Origin: Poteriospumella lacustris
Taxonomy: Eukaryota > Sar > Chrysophyceae > Chromulinales > Dinobryaceae
DNA: 40,708 nucleotides
Assembly: GCA_008000375.1 (NCBI GenBank)
Contig: SMOI01000156.1
Span: forward strand, 15,277-55,984
Direction: 5' to 3'
Part shown: piece by piece, positions 11,701 to 19,441 of the stretch
How positions within the stretch are numbered: position 1 is the first letter of the stretch
Layout of the letters: each line of letters starts with the position of its first letter
The notes under the pieces: generated by a model
What the model was told of the DNA's origin: nothing
Databases searched by the model: none
What the model saw: the letters and a program-made list of their open reading frames with translations, nothing else
Translations under genes and position numbers: made by a program

Positions 11701-14700
11701 GAATATGACCCGACAATCGTTGATCCTTACGCGCCATCTCTTGCCGTCGAACACGTTCGTCTTCGTGGGAACGAATCACATCAAAGAATCGATCGAAACG
11801 ATTCAAAATCTGCTTCAACGTGAATTTTTGCCAGTTGACGTAATGCAGCACGGCCGTCTCTTCTTTCTTCTCAAATTCGAATTCATGCAGCATATAATTG
11901 GCCAATTCGGATTGATGCGAGTTGATACGATACAGAATATGCAACGCCTCCGCGCGCAATTCAGGATCCGAATACAACACCATGTGCAACAACGTATGAA
12001 ACGTGTTCTTCTTGAACAACAACGTCTCGTTCCACAACATGTCGGGATCACGCACCACACGGACATGCAATTCCGTCCATACTTTCATACGAAAGGCTTT
12101 CAATTCTTCTTTGCTCATATCGTCCGACAGAGCTTTGCGTTTGCTCATTTTCCTCTTCAAGAATTTGATGATTTTCGCTTGCGCTTTGTCCTCTTCGCTG
12201 CCCTTGGCATGTTTCTGAGAAGCGGCTTGGGTACGATTCAACTCATCTTGTTGTTTCTTCTTGTTGATGCAGACGTATTCGGCCATGTAGTCAAAGATTC
12301 GCCGCAATTCCTTCGACGTAGACACGTGCATGATGTCCAAACAGATCGACAACAAGTTGCAACATTGCAACTTGATACCCACCACTCCTTCGGTAAAGCC
12401 GACCGAATCTTTGATGTAACCAAAGATACGTTTGAAGCATTCTTCAATCGCTCGTTCATCGTCACTCAATTCTACATGGCTCAAATCACCAGGCCAAGAA
12501 CTAAGCATATCCAAGAACGTCTTCGCCACATCTCGCAAGACACTCAATTTCCCTTTGGAATGTACCACTTCTTCGTCCAACATTTTCTTGAGCAACGTCC
12601 GTGTGGAGGTGGCATGTTCCAACGCGGTATCTGGGACACTGTTGTTCAAGGCTCGGTTGGTGTTGTAATCGGGATCAAAGAACTGACGTAGTAACAGCGA
12701 CCGCAGTATCCGCAGCATGCCGTTGAAATAGTGAATACAGATCGCCGTTTCGGTGACATTTTTCATACGTTTGGTGTTTTCATCGCCATGGATGGATACA
12801 TCGTTACCACCATAAATACGATTGTCGGTGCAACACAACTTCAAAATCGGTGCTTGGATCTTCTTGTCCCAAAGTTTGGAGGCTTCAAAGTTGACGAAAT
12901 GTTCGACCAGCCGCTGCAATTCCTTCCGTTGATACATCGCATAGTTGCAGAGCCGATACAACTCTTCACGGTACAAGGATTGAATCAATTTGATCGTATC
13001 ACGTTTGGCCAAACTGTCCTTTGCACAGCGGAATTGAATTTTCAGCGCATCAATTTCTCGTCGGAATTTGTCCAACGGTTCACGTGCATGTTTCATGTGG
13101 TTCAATTCAATGTTGTCGAAATGTTCGAAGTTCTGCATGATCAATGCCAAGTCGTCTTCGGTCATGTCCGCGGTGATGTCAATCTCAAAGAAATCGATCT
13201 GCGAGAAGACCCCGAAGACTTTCGTGGAGCATTCTTCGACGAGAGCTTCTTCCCATGTGTTTTTCGCCTTTTGATGAGAATAATCCACCGCTTTCATGGC
13301 ATCCATTCCTGAGGCAGGGATGGGTGTAATCGATGCGCTGTTGATGTAGCACTCATGGAGCAATAGCAATGCGGATGTTTTCAATGGCAACAGCCGCAAT
13401 ACATGATCCAAACTCGCCTCGGAGGCGATTTCAATGGAAGAAATCAGCGTCATAATGGTATCAACGGGAAACACCCTGCGCACTGCCCGTTGGGTCCAAA
13501 GATTACGGCCCGCGCAAAGCGAAGCCAGTAAATCGATCATGGAGCGAAACAGTTCCATTTCACGATCCGTCAAGTCGCCAATCAGACGCCATTTCGTTTG
13601 AGAAAGCAGATTCGCCAAATGTGAATGATACTCTTGTTGGGCACTTGGTTCACCGGGCACTAGTCGTTGGAATACTGCGTCCGTGTTGCGATCGCTGGGT
13701 TTGATCGTCGCATTACGGAATCGAATGATTTGGCTCCATGTGCGATCATCGCAATCATCTTTGGAGATGGACGGTGGACGAACGGGGACATTGATGACGT
13801 CTTCTCGTTGCGTTGGACGACATTGACCAAATGGTGACGTACAAATCATCACCGTGCTGACATCACGTTGGTTGTGGTCACCTTCCTTGAACAATAAACT
13901 GGTGCGATAAAAGAAAAGAGACCAACCAGGCGCTTCTTCCAATGGGGCAAAAGGTGACCCTAAAATTTGGCGACAAATTTCCACTTGTACCCGTTTGTTT
14001 AACGAACGATCGTCACCGGAACTCATGGTGTCCTTGAGCATCGGATTGCAGATACGTGCGAGGAGATTCCAAGGTAATGGATCAGGAATATCATCTGGAT
14101 TCTTCATGGCATGTTCGACGGTATCAAGAAGCTTTTCTAAATCCTGTGAAGTCATGATTTCCAACGATTCATGCGTCTCATTGGATTCCATGTCGTCGTG
14201 AACCGCGTCGATCAACTGCGTCAAGGGCATCAAACTGCGCAACCGTTTGCCCATTTCACCCAGATAACCCATGATCTTTAAATGATTCACCATCAACGAT
14301 ACTGCCTCACGTGGGATGGGAGGCCGCTTCGAATCACGACTCCGCTTCAACAAAGCGGACAAGGCGGTGTACGAATCTTGGACCAGAAACTCTTCTTCTT
14401 TCCATAATTCCCTCGCTTGCACACCGACGCTACTAGAAATGCGCTTAAATCCTCTCGCTGCCAATTGAAACAACAACATGATGAAACCCAACTCATAACA
14501 AGTGTTGTATGCGACAATGGCCGAAAAATTGGATGGTTGGGAGCGATCTTGGGCCAAATAGCCTCGCTCATCGGCAATCAGCGCTTTCACGAAATGATTG
14601 GCATTCGTCATCAACTTCTTCAATGAAGACGTCGAAGTGGTTGGAGCATCGATCGCATCCAGCAAGGATGCAAGCCCGCGATGGAATTTCATTCCTTGGA

Positions 14701-15907
14701 AGACCGTGTCAACATGATCATCGGGAACGGCGATAGTCTGAAACACATCCTTGTCGTATGTTGACTTGGACAATTGAAAGAAAAACAATTCTTTGGTCGC
14801 ATCTTTCTTCAATGTCAGATGTGCCTTCGATAACGGGTGGAAAATACGGATTCCAGCCCCAATGGTAATAGTAGCAGAATCGAGAAAATCACGAAACGTT
14901 GGACTGGCGTAGTCGAAATTGAGGCGTAATTCGAAGATATTCTCCTCTTTGTGAGCTTCCTGCAACGTTAGTCGATCGTCGATCACCGTGAGGTATTTAT
15001 CTGTCGTCAGATGTTTCAAACGTATCGGAGAACCACTGTGTAAAGTACCCTTCAGATGGGAAGCTCGTACATTGGACTCCACCAACTCTAGTTGCCAAAA
15101 GGAGCTCGCATTCGGAAGCACGATTTCGTCCTGTTTGCAAACAGTAACATGCTCTGGCTGATGAGCCACATGCGAGGTGGTGGCCATAACAAAACACCGC
15201 TCTTCCTTGTGATACAATTGAATGACATCACCTGCCAGAATGCAACGTTGTGCCAAATCAGCGTTGGGGACGTACTGTGACAAGTAGAAACCTGTCACTT
15301 GGGCTCTGGATTTCGCCACGATGATCTTCGTTGAGCTGGTACAATATACTGAACGATCCATGAAGTCTCTCAGGACCACAAGGTCATGGAAATATACTAA
15401 GTCTCCTTCCGCTCGAGTTTCGTATCGAGGAACAATGCGAAAATTGCATTCCTTTCCCGAATTCTGCTCATATTCTTTACTGGTCATAAATTGGAGCATG
15501 ATGGACCGCTCAGTGGATCTCAAAATCTCGCCGGTGGCTTTCAAACGAAGCTTTATTTGCGATCCAAACTTCACTGGTTCCCCAGCCGCTTCAAAACCAA
15601 ATCCAGGAACAACTTGAAATATATTTGCTTGATAATATTGCTTAGGTGGTTGAGTGCCTTGTGACGGTCTGACACACAAGAACCGCTCTTCCAATTCATG
15701 GCCAGCATTTGGATGATGAGGTTGCATTGAGTCGGGGCTATCTGATCGAAGACGTTGGATTAGATTCGATACATCTTCAGTGCCCAAAAAGCCGCCGGTA
15801 GGACAGCCTTCGATAACCTTCACTTCGAAGGTGATCAAATCGCCATAGCATAAGAATGTGCCCGAGGGAGCGGATTGGTCATATGGTGAAGTTTCGACCC
15901 GCTTCAT
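5786..15907 (-). CDS. IP3R/RyR-like intracellular cation channel, 3373 aa, single exon
   Basis: Very likely a tetrameric Ca2+-release-type channel of an internal membrane. Residues about 10-230 resemble the IP3R N-terminal beta-trefoil, and about 230-400 are MIR-like (GSPIRLKHLTTDKYLTVI). A long helical-repeat region follows, with RIH and RIH-associated-like segments. Membrane segments lie at about 2916-3200 (NILVIMSV, LTLISYMILYGWLYV, ALVGYLVTPATYCICMVEV, TIILAGVIMYLFVNVAFAV, then a pore helix and FLTFIMQIVIPGLISGIIID). After the last helix comes the diagnostic C-terminal zinc-binding element CFIC...HIKNDHNMWKYLWFL, then a coiled coil and a Ser/Asp-rich tail. Length is between IP3R (about 2700) and RyR (about 5000). 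Odd points: the filter GGGIGD/GGGVGD is replaced by HLDYGM (LDYG at 3143-3146), and the IP3-contact motif RTTGR of the N-terminal core is not seen at its expected place. Not one intron interrupts 10 kb, though neighbours are spliced. Confidence 0.9.
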   Translation of the reverse strand: MKRVETSPYDQSAPSGTFLCYGDLITFEVKVIEGCPTGGFLGTEDVSNLIQRLRSDSPDSMQPHHPNAGHELEERFLCVRPSQGTQPPKQYYQANIFQVVPGFGFEAAGEPVKFGSQIKLRLKATGEILRSTERSIMLQFMTSKEYEQNSGKECNFRIVPRYETRAEGDLVYFHDLVVLRDFMDRSVYCTSSTKIIVAKSRAQVTGFYLSQYVPNADLAQRCILAGDVIQLYHKEERCFVMATTSHVAHQPEHVTVCKQDEIVLPNASSFWQLELVESNVRASHLKGTLHSGSPIRLKHLTTDKYLTVIDDRLTLQEAHKEENIFELRLNFDYASPTFRDFLDSATITIGAGIRIFHPLSKAHLTLKKDATKELFFFQLSKSTYDKDVFQTIAVPDDHVDTVFQGMKFHRGLASLLDAIDAPTTSTSSLKKLMTNANHFVKALIADERGYLAQDRSQPSNFSAIVAYNTCYELGFIMLLFQLAARGFKRISSSVGVQARELWKEEEFLVQDSYTALSALLKRSRDSKRPPIPREAVSLMVNHLKIMGYLGEMGKRLRSLMPLTQLIDAVHDDMESNETHESLEIMTSQDLEKLLDTVEHAMKNPDDIPDPLPWNLLARICNPMLKDTMSSGDDRSLNKRVQVEICRQILGSPFAPLEEAPGWSLFFYRTSLLFKEGDHNQRDVSTVMICTSPFGQCRPTQREDVINVPVRPPSISKDDCDDRTWSQIIRFRNATIKPSDRNTDAVFQRLVPGEPSAQQEYHSHLANLLSQTKWRLIGDLTDREMELFRSMIDLLASLCAGRNLWTQRAVRRVFPVDTIMTLISSIEIASEASLDHVLRLLPLKTSALLLLHECYINSASITPIPASGMDAMKAVDYSHQKAKNTWEEALVEECSTKVFGVFSQIDFFEIDITADMTEDDLALIMQNFEHFDNIELNHMKHAREPLDKFRREIDALKIQFRCAKDSLAKRDTIKLIQSLYREELYRLCNYAMYQRKELQRLVEHFVNFEASKLWDKKIQAPILKLCCTDNRIYGGNDVSIHGDENTKRMKNVTETAICIHYFNGMLRILRSLLLRQFFDPDYNTNRALNNSVPDTALEHATSTRTLLKKMLDEEVVHSKGKLSVLRDVAKTFLDMLSSWPGDLSHVELSDDERAIEECFKRIFGYIKDSVGFTEGVVGIKLQCCNLLSICLDIMHVSTSKELRRIFDYMAEYVCINKKKQQDELNRTQAASQKHAKGSEEDKAQAKIIKFLKRKMSKRKALSDDMSKEELKAFRMKVWTELHVRVVRDPDMLWNETLLFKKNTFHTLLHMVLYSDPELRAEALHILYRINSHQSELANYMLHEFEFEKKEETAVLHYVNWQKFTLKQILNRFDRFFDVIRSHEDERVRRQEMARKDQRLSGHILQLKKLLLSGDGTMGGIGLINFLLQADPVKSEEMIEKRPLFKGKFKAGAAAQKRITRMSGSTISYGSKDLFFSEKHQLSLNTLFANVFSNQTPNHVHQFVLRDYGIHHIFIDFLDSNVSSTEVPSSFVMPQELEPVTQCYQLCILFIRAFTFQNMELVNSEITPKLLSTLLRLRFVIEDAVDFIIDLIKFQPKIVERIGLSDFCSLIEDVKTIADLASLNRPLNEIEFNATRVGKFLDLIKLIIMAEIDTSRERLNIFVALMQEKAPHAVGSRLFIHRLLKLGLKFKVEDTAVSISHVDVKTTCNKYQIDTGRISFSRLPKDILGDPIMKEDVYGKYKTAMKSWRLLSDRSVFKFHLDLLSNVGTFARCSPDLQMFCQQVIPKMTDVLPVLMIDKYEIRLPYLKFLHGVWFASLQDVTPASAAKLFDADAIAYLRALLFSFAQDLRFLQLVIQDQATRMTKLEELGHFPAHVRLLKRYVSEAMIPFYLSFCRHNLHIIFDAISPLPKEAIISSTNVAVEIPTFRKLTEDLLDLISDMVNIDPTMLVHEEKDLYALDFLLQTSDIRNGATKIVVKTEQSTVAMEKASQKASTFGAINDDPEHTSWRLTLRRKCLPEFVLEVDQLAKTNGYTALEHMLKVDNANVIYVNEREIEIPNAVAGSDASVIGQTLHVSPIDIIRSPLNASTFRFALKEISKILTNFTGLQYKDECDTLIARVNDLRFSVEQELLPNFDKPYRWRKKVHTKHRFWVQYERWNRRGGVLLECIFSHMLYSVQYFRTGRGMERTTITMDDLCQCNAYWCNTFTRGLLRSRMDDISKRYGDQIELFLDLQRIEEDRRRIMQHVFEDLNAVDIVIQTFSAIDMRRKTKLTPKSLKLMQSIAMGLGTAINEGGNFRIQSALIDHIQAEYERSITIGNGDNFLKVARKKLREYSRIFLTKKGAERSKSASELKVYAEEVMDLLRFFSLLCEGHNGHSQEYLGRNNLVSDIATFVSDLGKLLAIEMRTAMMTEEDLPSKFYPTILDRKRPMIKWISPIPYKPDVDQGINRGSVRYQFIDLERIKLLSRVMTAGLEALSEFCQGPRPNIQLIIARAGPTKDFSTFFNFFGAFHFAGEYAGDIFRTDKQRKDYVQIYQDEVRFSITHQAMVNIYPKEKILFHGNCPLASALVLSLAHERGRMETSLDRPLMQTFKLKDRRSTSHRLKNATKFLRIDAAIGFEEDDEDDHDEGMMTSTPSAVGGANASSATRDVDAIRRDCAQLMTVRSCANIKHQYIKFRLRHDREESDDMENNTYSSILEFEEELVQFEKSCLKFAMSLLEGSNVEENAEVPKIVVNDVGESNLVCNMANYWQRFLHYSSVDTVVDERSVFERELAYGYYSLVMRIRDTKLEGINEMVDLQRLWLTRYPLINVNDHIARIEVRYEHEKNLAVTYFPIPKIIKQYWDRGDIVELRDSILFPSNTGTRDSADEKVKNYIKDGRLLIDTLRHLDSLDETYAHNNIVVYIIIKIAHNMNRWSNMSFLLAVAVNILVIMSVRSSPSSGNGYHIYNDLYRDLVSIFGLALVCSTGLTLISYMILYGWLYVKQGLKNNPENEFSINNFTASRVLMTMNRFGLIGREKAVVVGNGIKFQTWSITAATYYLLSKQDSWYYMTLLVFALVGYLVTPATYCICMVEVLRISKLMQYVSRAFTENIDQVVATIILAGVIMYLFVNVAFAVPQLHNRYSFDELGENGCFSLQTCLRLHLDYGMLQSIKWKYDANIPTALGEVFNFFLTFIMQIVIPGLISGIIIDTFSEMRNAKQQIEGDVFNNCFICNIARDDFEAAGVPFEQHIKNDHNMWKYLWFLIYLDEKDHTEFDGIEQFCATLDIGSTRWLPIRKARVLSNMRERYDLFTLYQKVSSLQSSLDVLHSGFKSDLTAQEKTIREIVKSENQDMEKGLRELDDTCKTIRKTMGKRRSRSSGSSSSSSSSDDESYR

Positions 15908-16359
15908 TGCGATTGACTTTCAGAACAAACAAGGAAAAAGGCAATGCACTATCCTTAAGTACACTGTCGTGAACCAGTTTTCGACTTTCCGTTGCAGTAT
16001 CCCTCACCAAGCTTTTCTTTGAAAGATATTGCAACTCAACGACCGGTACTCCCTTTACTTAGGAGTGATACTGTGAAAGCTTCAAGAACTGATTTGCAAC
16101 AGGGAAACCACTTGTTTTGATTCTCCATACATACGCTTGTCTTGGCATTTATAATCAAACAATGGTCACTTCATCAAGCTCAATTTCAAAATGCGGCCGT
16201 TACATGCACGACTTGCACAGCAGTTACCGAAATTGAAACGCTCCGAAATACCATGATGACGATGACGATGACGAGTCTGAGTTTTTGTTTCGGGAAGATA
16301 TTGGATAAAGAATGGCTGCACGCGTGCACATATGCATGTAAAACTTCCCCGAATAGAGA
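15908..16359. promoter_or_regulatory. Divergent promoter region, IP3R-like gene / asparaginase gene
   Basis: The two flanking genes are transcribed away from each other, so this 452-nt stretch must drive both. A short GATGAC hexamer repeat lies at about 16255-16275. I recognise no specific binding site. Confidence 0.5.
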
Positions 16360-17501
16360 ATGTCTGGTGTTAGCTCTCCCCATTCGGAGGTCAGTAATTT
16401 GAAGTGCAAGGTGCTGATCCATGGGGGAGCTTTTGTATTTCTGTTGGACGGGGAGCGAGCAACTCAGTATGAACAGTCATTGGCAAGGATCATAAAGGAT
16501 GTTGAGTCTTTTGTGTCGAATTCCCCTTGGAGATCGGGTGGCTTGAATGCTATTGATGTTGTTGAGTACGCTGTTCAATTGCTTGAGTCGGATCCTTTAT
16601 ACAACGCAGGCAAAGGATCTGTTTTTTCATCAGCATCTACCCATGTTATGGAGGCTTCTTTGATGGATGGAGCGAATCGTAAATGTGGAGCGGCTTCGCT
16701 AATAGAAACAGTCGAGCATCCTATTTCTCTGGCTCGAGTTGTGATGGAAAGAACGCCGCACAATTATATCGCCGGTCGTGAAGCAACGGAAAAGCTGGCT
16801 TCCGAACATGGCCTCTCGATTGTGGGTGACAATTCCTTCTTTTCGACTTCCAGACGTCTCGAGCAATACAATGCCTGCTTGCAAGCCAAAGAAATTGCAC
16901 AGGAAAACACTTTGGCAGCATCAAGTAAGGCTTTCCCCGTTTTCCCAAAAATTCCCTGATAATGTTAACTTTTTCTGCAGGAGAATATGAAAATCCTTCC
17001 CTCAAACCTTCCCCACAAGATGTGCTATCTAATGGCCGGAAAGGAACTGTTGGATGTGTAGTCTATTTGAACGGGCAAGTTGCTGCAGGAACTTCTACGG
17101 GTGGCATGACCAACAAGCATCCGGGGCGTATTGGCGATTCACCACTAATTGGGTGCGGAACATACGCTGAAAACCGCGTCTGTGCAGTGAGCTTCACTGG
17201 GACCGGCGAAGAAATCATGCGCCACGTTGGGGCGTACGATATTGCTTGTCGGATGAAATATGGACAAGAGATGGTCGACAAAGCTGTCCATCAAACACTC
17301 TTTGATTACATGCCCCCCGATACTGCCGGTGTAATTGCCGTTGATGGTGACGGAATAGGTGTCATGGAATGGAACACAAAAGGAATGTTGCGGGGCTCAT
17401 TGGCCATATCTTTCCGAGAGAATGTCAGTGGTGATGTGGACAAAGAGGTATCCGGATACATTGGTGTATTCGACGACAATGTTCCTTTGCAATTTAGTTG
17501 A
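16360..17501 (+). CDS. Isoaspartyl peptidase / L-asparaginase (Ntn-hydrolase), 361 aa
   Basis: A plant-type asparaginase (threonine aspartase, family T2). It is autoprocessed into alpha and beta chains and hydrolyses isoaspartyl dipeptides and L-asparagine. Visible family marks are VLIHGGA near residue 20, LESDPLYNAGKGSVF, MDGANRKCGAASLIETVEHPI, the processing site GTVGCV with predicted nucleophile Thr211, STGGMTNKHPGRIGDSPLIGCGTYA and FTGTGEEIMRH. Exons 16360-16924 and 16981-17501 are joined across a 56-nt GT-AG intron in phase 1. This removes the stop codon that would otherwise end the first frame, and it places the joint in the linker before the nucleophile. Length is normal for the family. 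The start ATG is the first in frame. The stop codon lies inside the first copy of a 47-nt repeat. Confidence 0.94.
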
Positions 17502-17542
17502 TCTTCAAATTGCTTGAAATGTAAAACATTCCATTCCAATAG
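17496..17542 (+). repeat. 47-nt imperfect direct repeat, copy 1
   Basis: Matches 19060-19106 at 42 of 47 positions by eye (core TGTAAAACATTCCATTC). It overlaps the asparaginase stop codon. Together with copy 2 it flanks the complete protease gene. Confidence 0.85.
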
Positions 17543-17820
17543 TTACTTTTTTCTACAAACTCACTTCTAAGATTGTTGTTGCGGTAAGTTTCCAGAAATA
17601 CTACAAATATCTTTGTGTACAAAACGTTTGCTTTTCGCACAGCTATTTCTGTAGTACCGGAACAGATATTGATACGAGACATATTGGCGTTCTCAAAAGT
17701 CCCTTCCAGTTCGGTGGCCCTTTTCGTTTGGCTACTCGATCGAAGTTTCTTCTCTTCCTTGAATTTCTTCCGTTGTTGGCAGTTGGATGCTAAGATATGT
17801 AAACATATGTAGTACGAGAA
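17543..17820. other. Spacer upstream of the protease gene
   Basis: About 280 nt between copy 1 of the 47-nt repeat and the protease ATG. It must hold the asparaginase 3' end and the protease promoter. No other feature seen. Confidence 0.4.
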
Positions 17821-18909
17821 ATGTCATTCACTTCGAAATCTGAAGGTCAACAGCAAGCTGAAAGGATCCATGCTGAATTGATCCACCTTGAGGCAGAGAT
17901 CAATGACTTGAAGTGCGAAAGGAAGGAGTTGCAAGCAGAGATAAGAGATTTGAAAGATAAACCAAAAGCTATAAGGTCAGAAGAAGATAGGAAACACCTC
18001 ACTGCCAATATGTCTCTCCTGTCAGTATTGGAAACTCGCCTGGCAGGATTAGAAAGTGATAGAAGAGTGCTAAGAGCCCAAGCCTCCTCCGCTGCTACAA
18101 CTGCCCAACAAGGTATGTGATTTCAGTCTTTCATCTCATCCATTGCGTCCACTGACGCTTTCTTGTGGATGCAAGAGGTGTGTGCTTCTACTGACACTCC
18201 TCGTCTTCTGCGCTGCGTCCGGCTCTTATGTGTCTTAGACACCAAGACCAAATATCTTTCTGCTGTTGGAACATGCTTTGCCATTGCCTGTCCCTCGAAC
18301 AGAAAGGTAGTCACTGCATTTCATAATATCACTTTTCCCAAACCTGATGACCGCATTGTGAACTATAATGAGCCCCACTACGTCGTTGAGAGACTCTACC
18401 CCAAACAGAAAGTAGATCACCGTGCAATTATCGTTGAATTCAGAGGCGCCGGTGACTACGATCGTGATTGGGTTGTTCTTGACGTTGTTGGTCCTCCAGA
18501 TTTCGCTTTTTCTGATACATTGCAATTGAGACCTGTCTCGGAGCCTCTCCCTCTTACTACTGAGCGATCTTTGTTGCTGAACACTCTTTTCTACAAAGTT
18601 GGATTGTACCACGCGAATACTCCAGAGTTTTTGGAGGCCAATGCTACTTCTCCGCTAAGAATGGATCATGTCTACACGAAAGTTGTGGAAATGCCGAATG
18701 GTTTATGTTCTGGAGCAAGCGGCGCCCCCATGGTGGATGAGGATGCGCGCGTTGTTGCAATTCATGTCGAAAGCGTTAGCGAGATTGAGTTTCCCAACAT
18801 AAGAATCAAGATGTCGGATGTGGTGTCAGAAGTTAGTTCTAGTCATGCTGGTTCACGTTACGGTAGCATCATTTTTAATATTGCTGAGCTCAGAAATGCT
18901 ATTGAGTAA
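17821..18909 (+). CDS. Coiled coil plus trypsin-like serine protease, 341 aa
   Basis: Residues 1-97 form a charged coiled coil (heptad-like Leu spacing in LEAEINDLKCERKELQAEI). Residues about 110-325 are a trypsin-fold domain with the triad in the right order: His147 (VVTAFHNI), Asp195 (DRDWVVLDV) and Ser279 (CSGASGAPM), followed by a typical VVAIHVES strand. This resembles intracellular trypsin-like (DegP/Trypsin_2-type) domains rather than secreted zymogens, as there is no signal peptide. Exons 17821-18112 and 18176-18909 are joined by a 63-nt GT-AG intron in phase 1, exactly between coil and protease domain. Without splicing the first frame stops at 18120. The substrate is unknown. The domain pair, with an intron at the boundary, recalls modular effector-like families of protists. 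The gene sits between two 47-nt direct repeats. Confidence 0.85.
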
Positions 18910-19059
18910 TTGTTTTGTGTATTTTTCTTCCACTGACAGCATTCTCTTTATTCCGGTTATGATTTCGATTGATCCCATTTATTGCCTTCCCTGACACTTG
19001 ACTTTAACTACTAGAAAATCCCCGATGGAAATGATTACTGTCTAAGCTGGAGGCAAATC

Positions 19060-19106
19060 AGTTGATCCTCCTATTGCTTGAAGTGTAAAACATTCCATTC
19101 GAATAG
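19060..19106 (+). repeat. 47-nt imperfect direct repeat, copy 2
   Basis: Second copy of the element at 17496-17542, same orientation, 1564 nt downstream. Homology does not continue clearly on either side. Confidence 0.85.
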
Positions 19107-19248
19107 CAAGCTTATTCTCTAGTTTTAGTTTTATTTCCACAGATCAGTGGTTCGCCAATACGTACATCTTCCGCCCTTTGTCCGTTGTTGTTGCTCGGCT
19201 GCTGCTGCTGTGTTATCGTCGTCGTTGTCGTGTCGTCGTCGTCGTCGT

Positions 19249-19325
<77 letters not shown>
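19249..19325 (+). repeat. (GTC)n microsatellite
   Basis: About 25 uninterrupted GTC units, preceded from about 19217 by further interrupted copies. Located about 120 nt upstream of the first ATG of the cold-shock protein gene, so in its promoter or 5' UTR. Likely length-polymorphic. Confidence 0.97.
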
Positions 19326-19441
19326 GTTTCGACGTGGAGTGTGTTGCGCTTGCACCCAGCTGTGAGAGCCAAAGGCGAAGAGGAACGCGTCTTGGCGAAG
19401 AAGAAGCATGAGAAAAAAGTAATCATCGATTGAGGAACTGC

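Larger units (their letters stand above)
18910..19441. other. Spacer between the protease gene and the cold-shock protein gene
   Basis: Contains copy 2 of the 47-nt repeat and a long GTC microsatellite. Open frames through the microsatellite encode homopolymers of Val, Ser, Arg or Thr on both strands and are not credible genes. The right part is probably promoter and 5' UTR of the cold-shock protein gene. Confidence 0.6.

Noticed and set aside
11696-12691. 331-codon open frame on the + strand inside the IP3R-like gene, and several others of 120-205 codons there
   Set aside because: They lie antisense to a continuous, domain-bearing 3373-codon frame, have no recognisable domains, and reflect the codon bias of the real gene.
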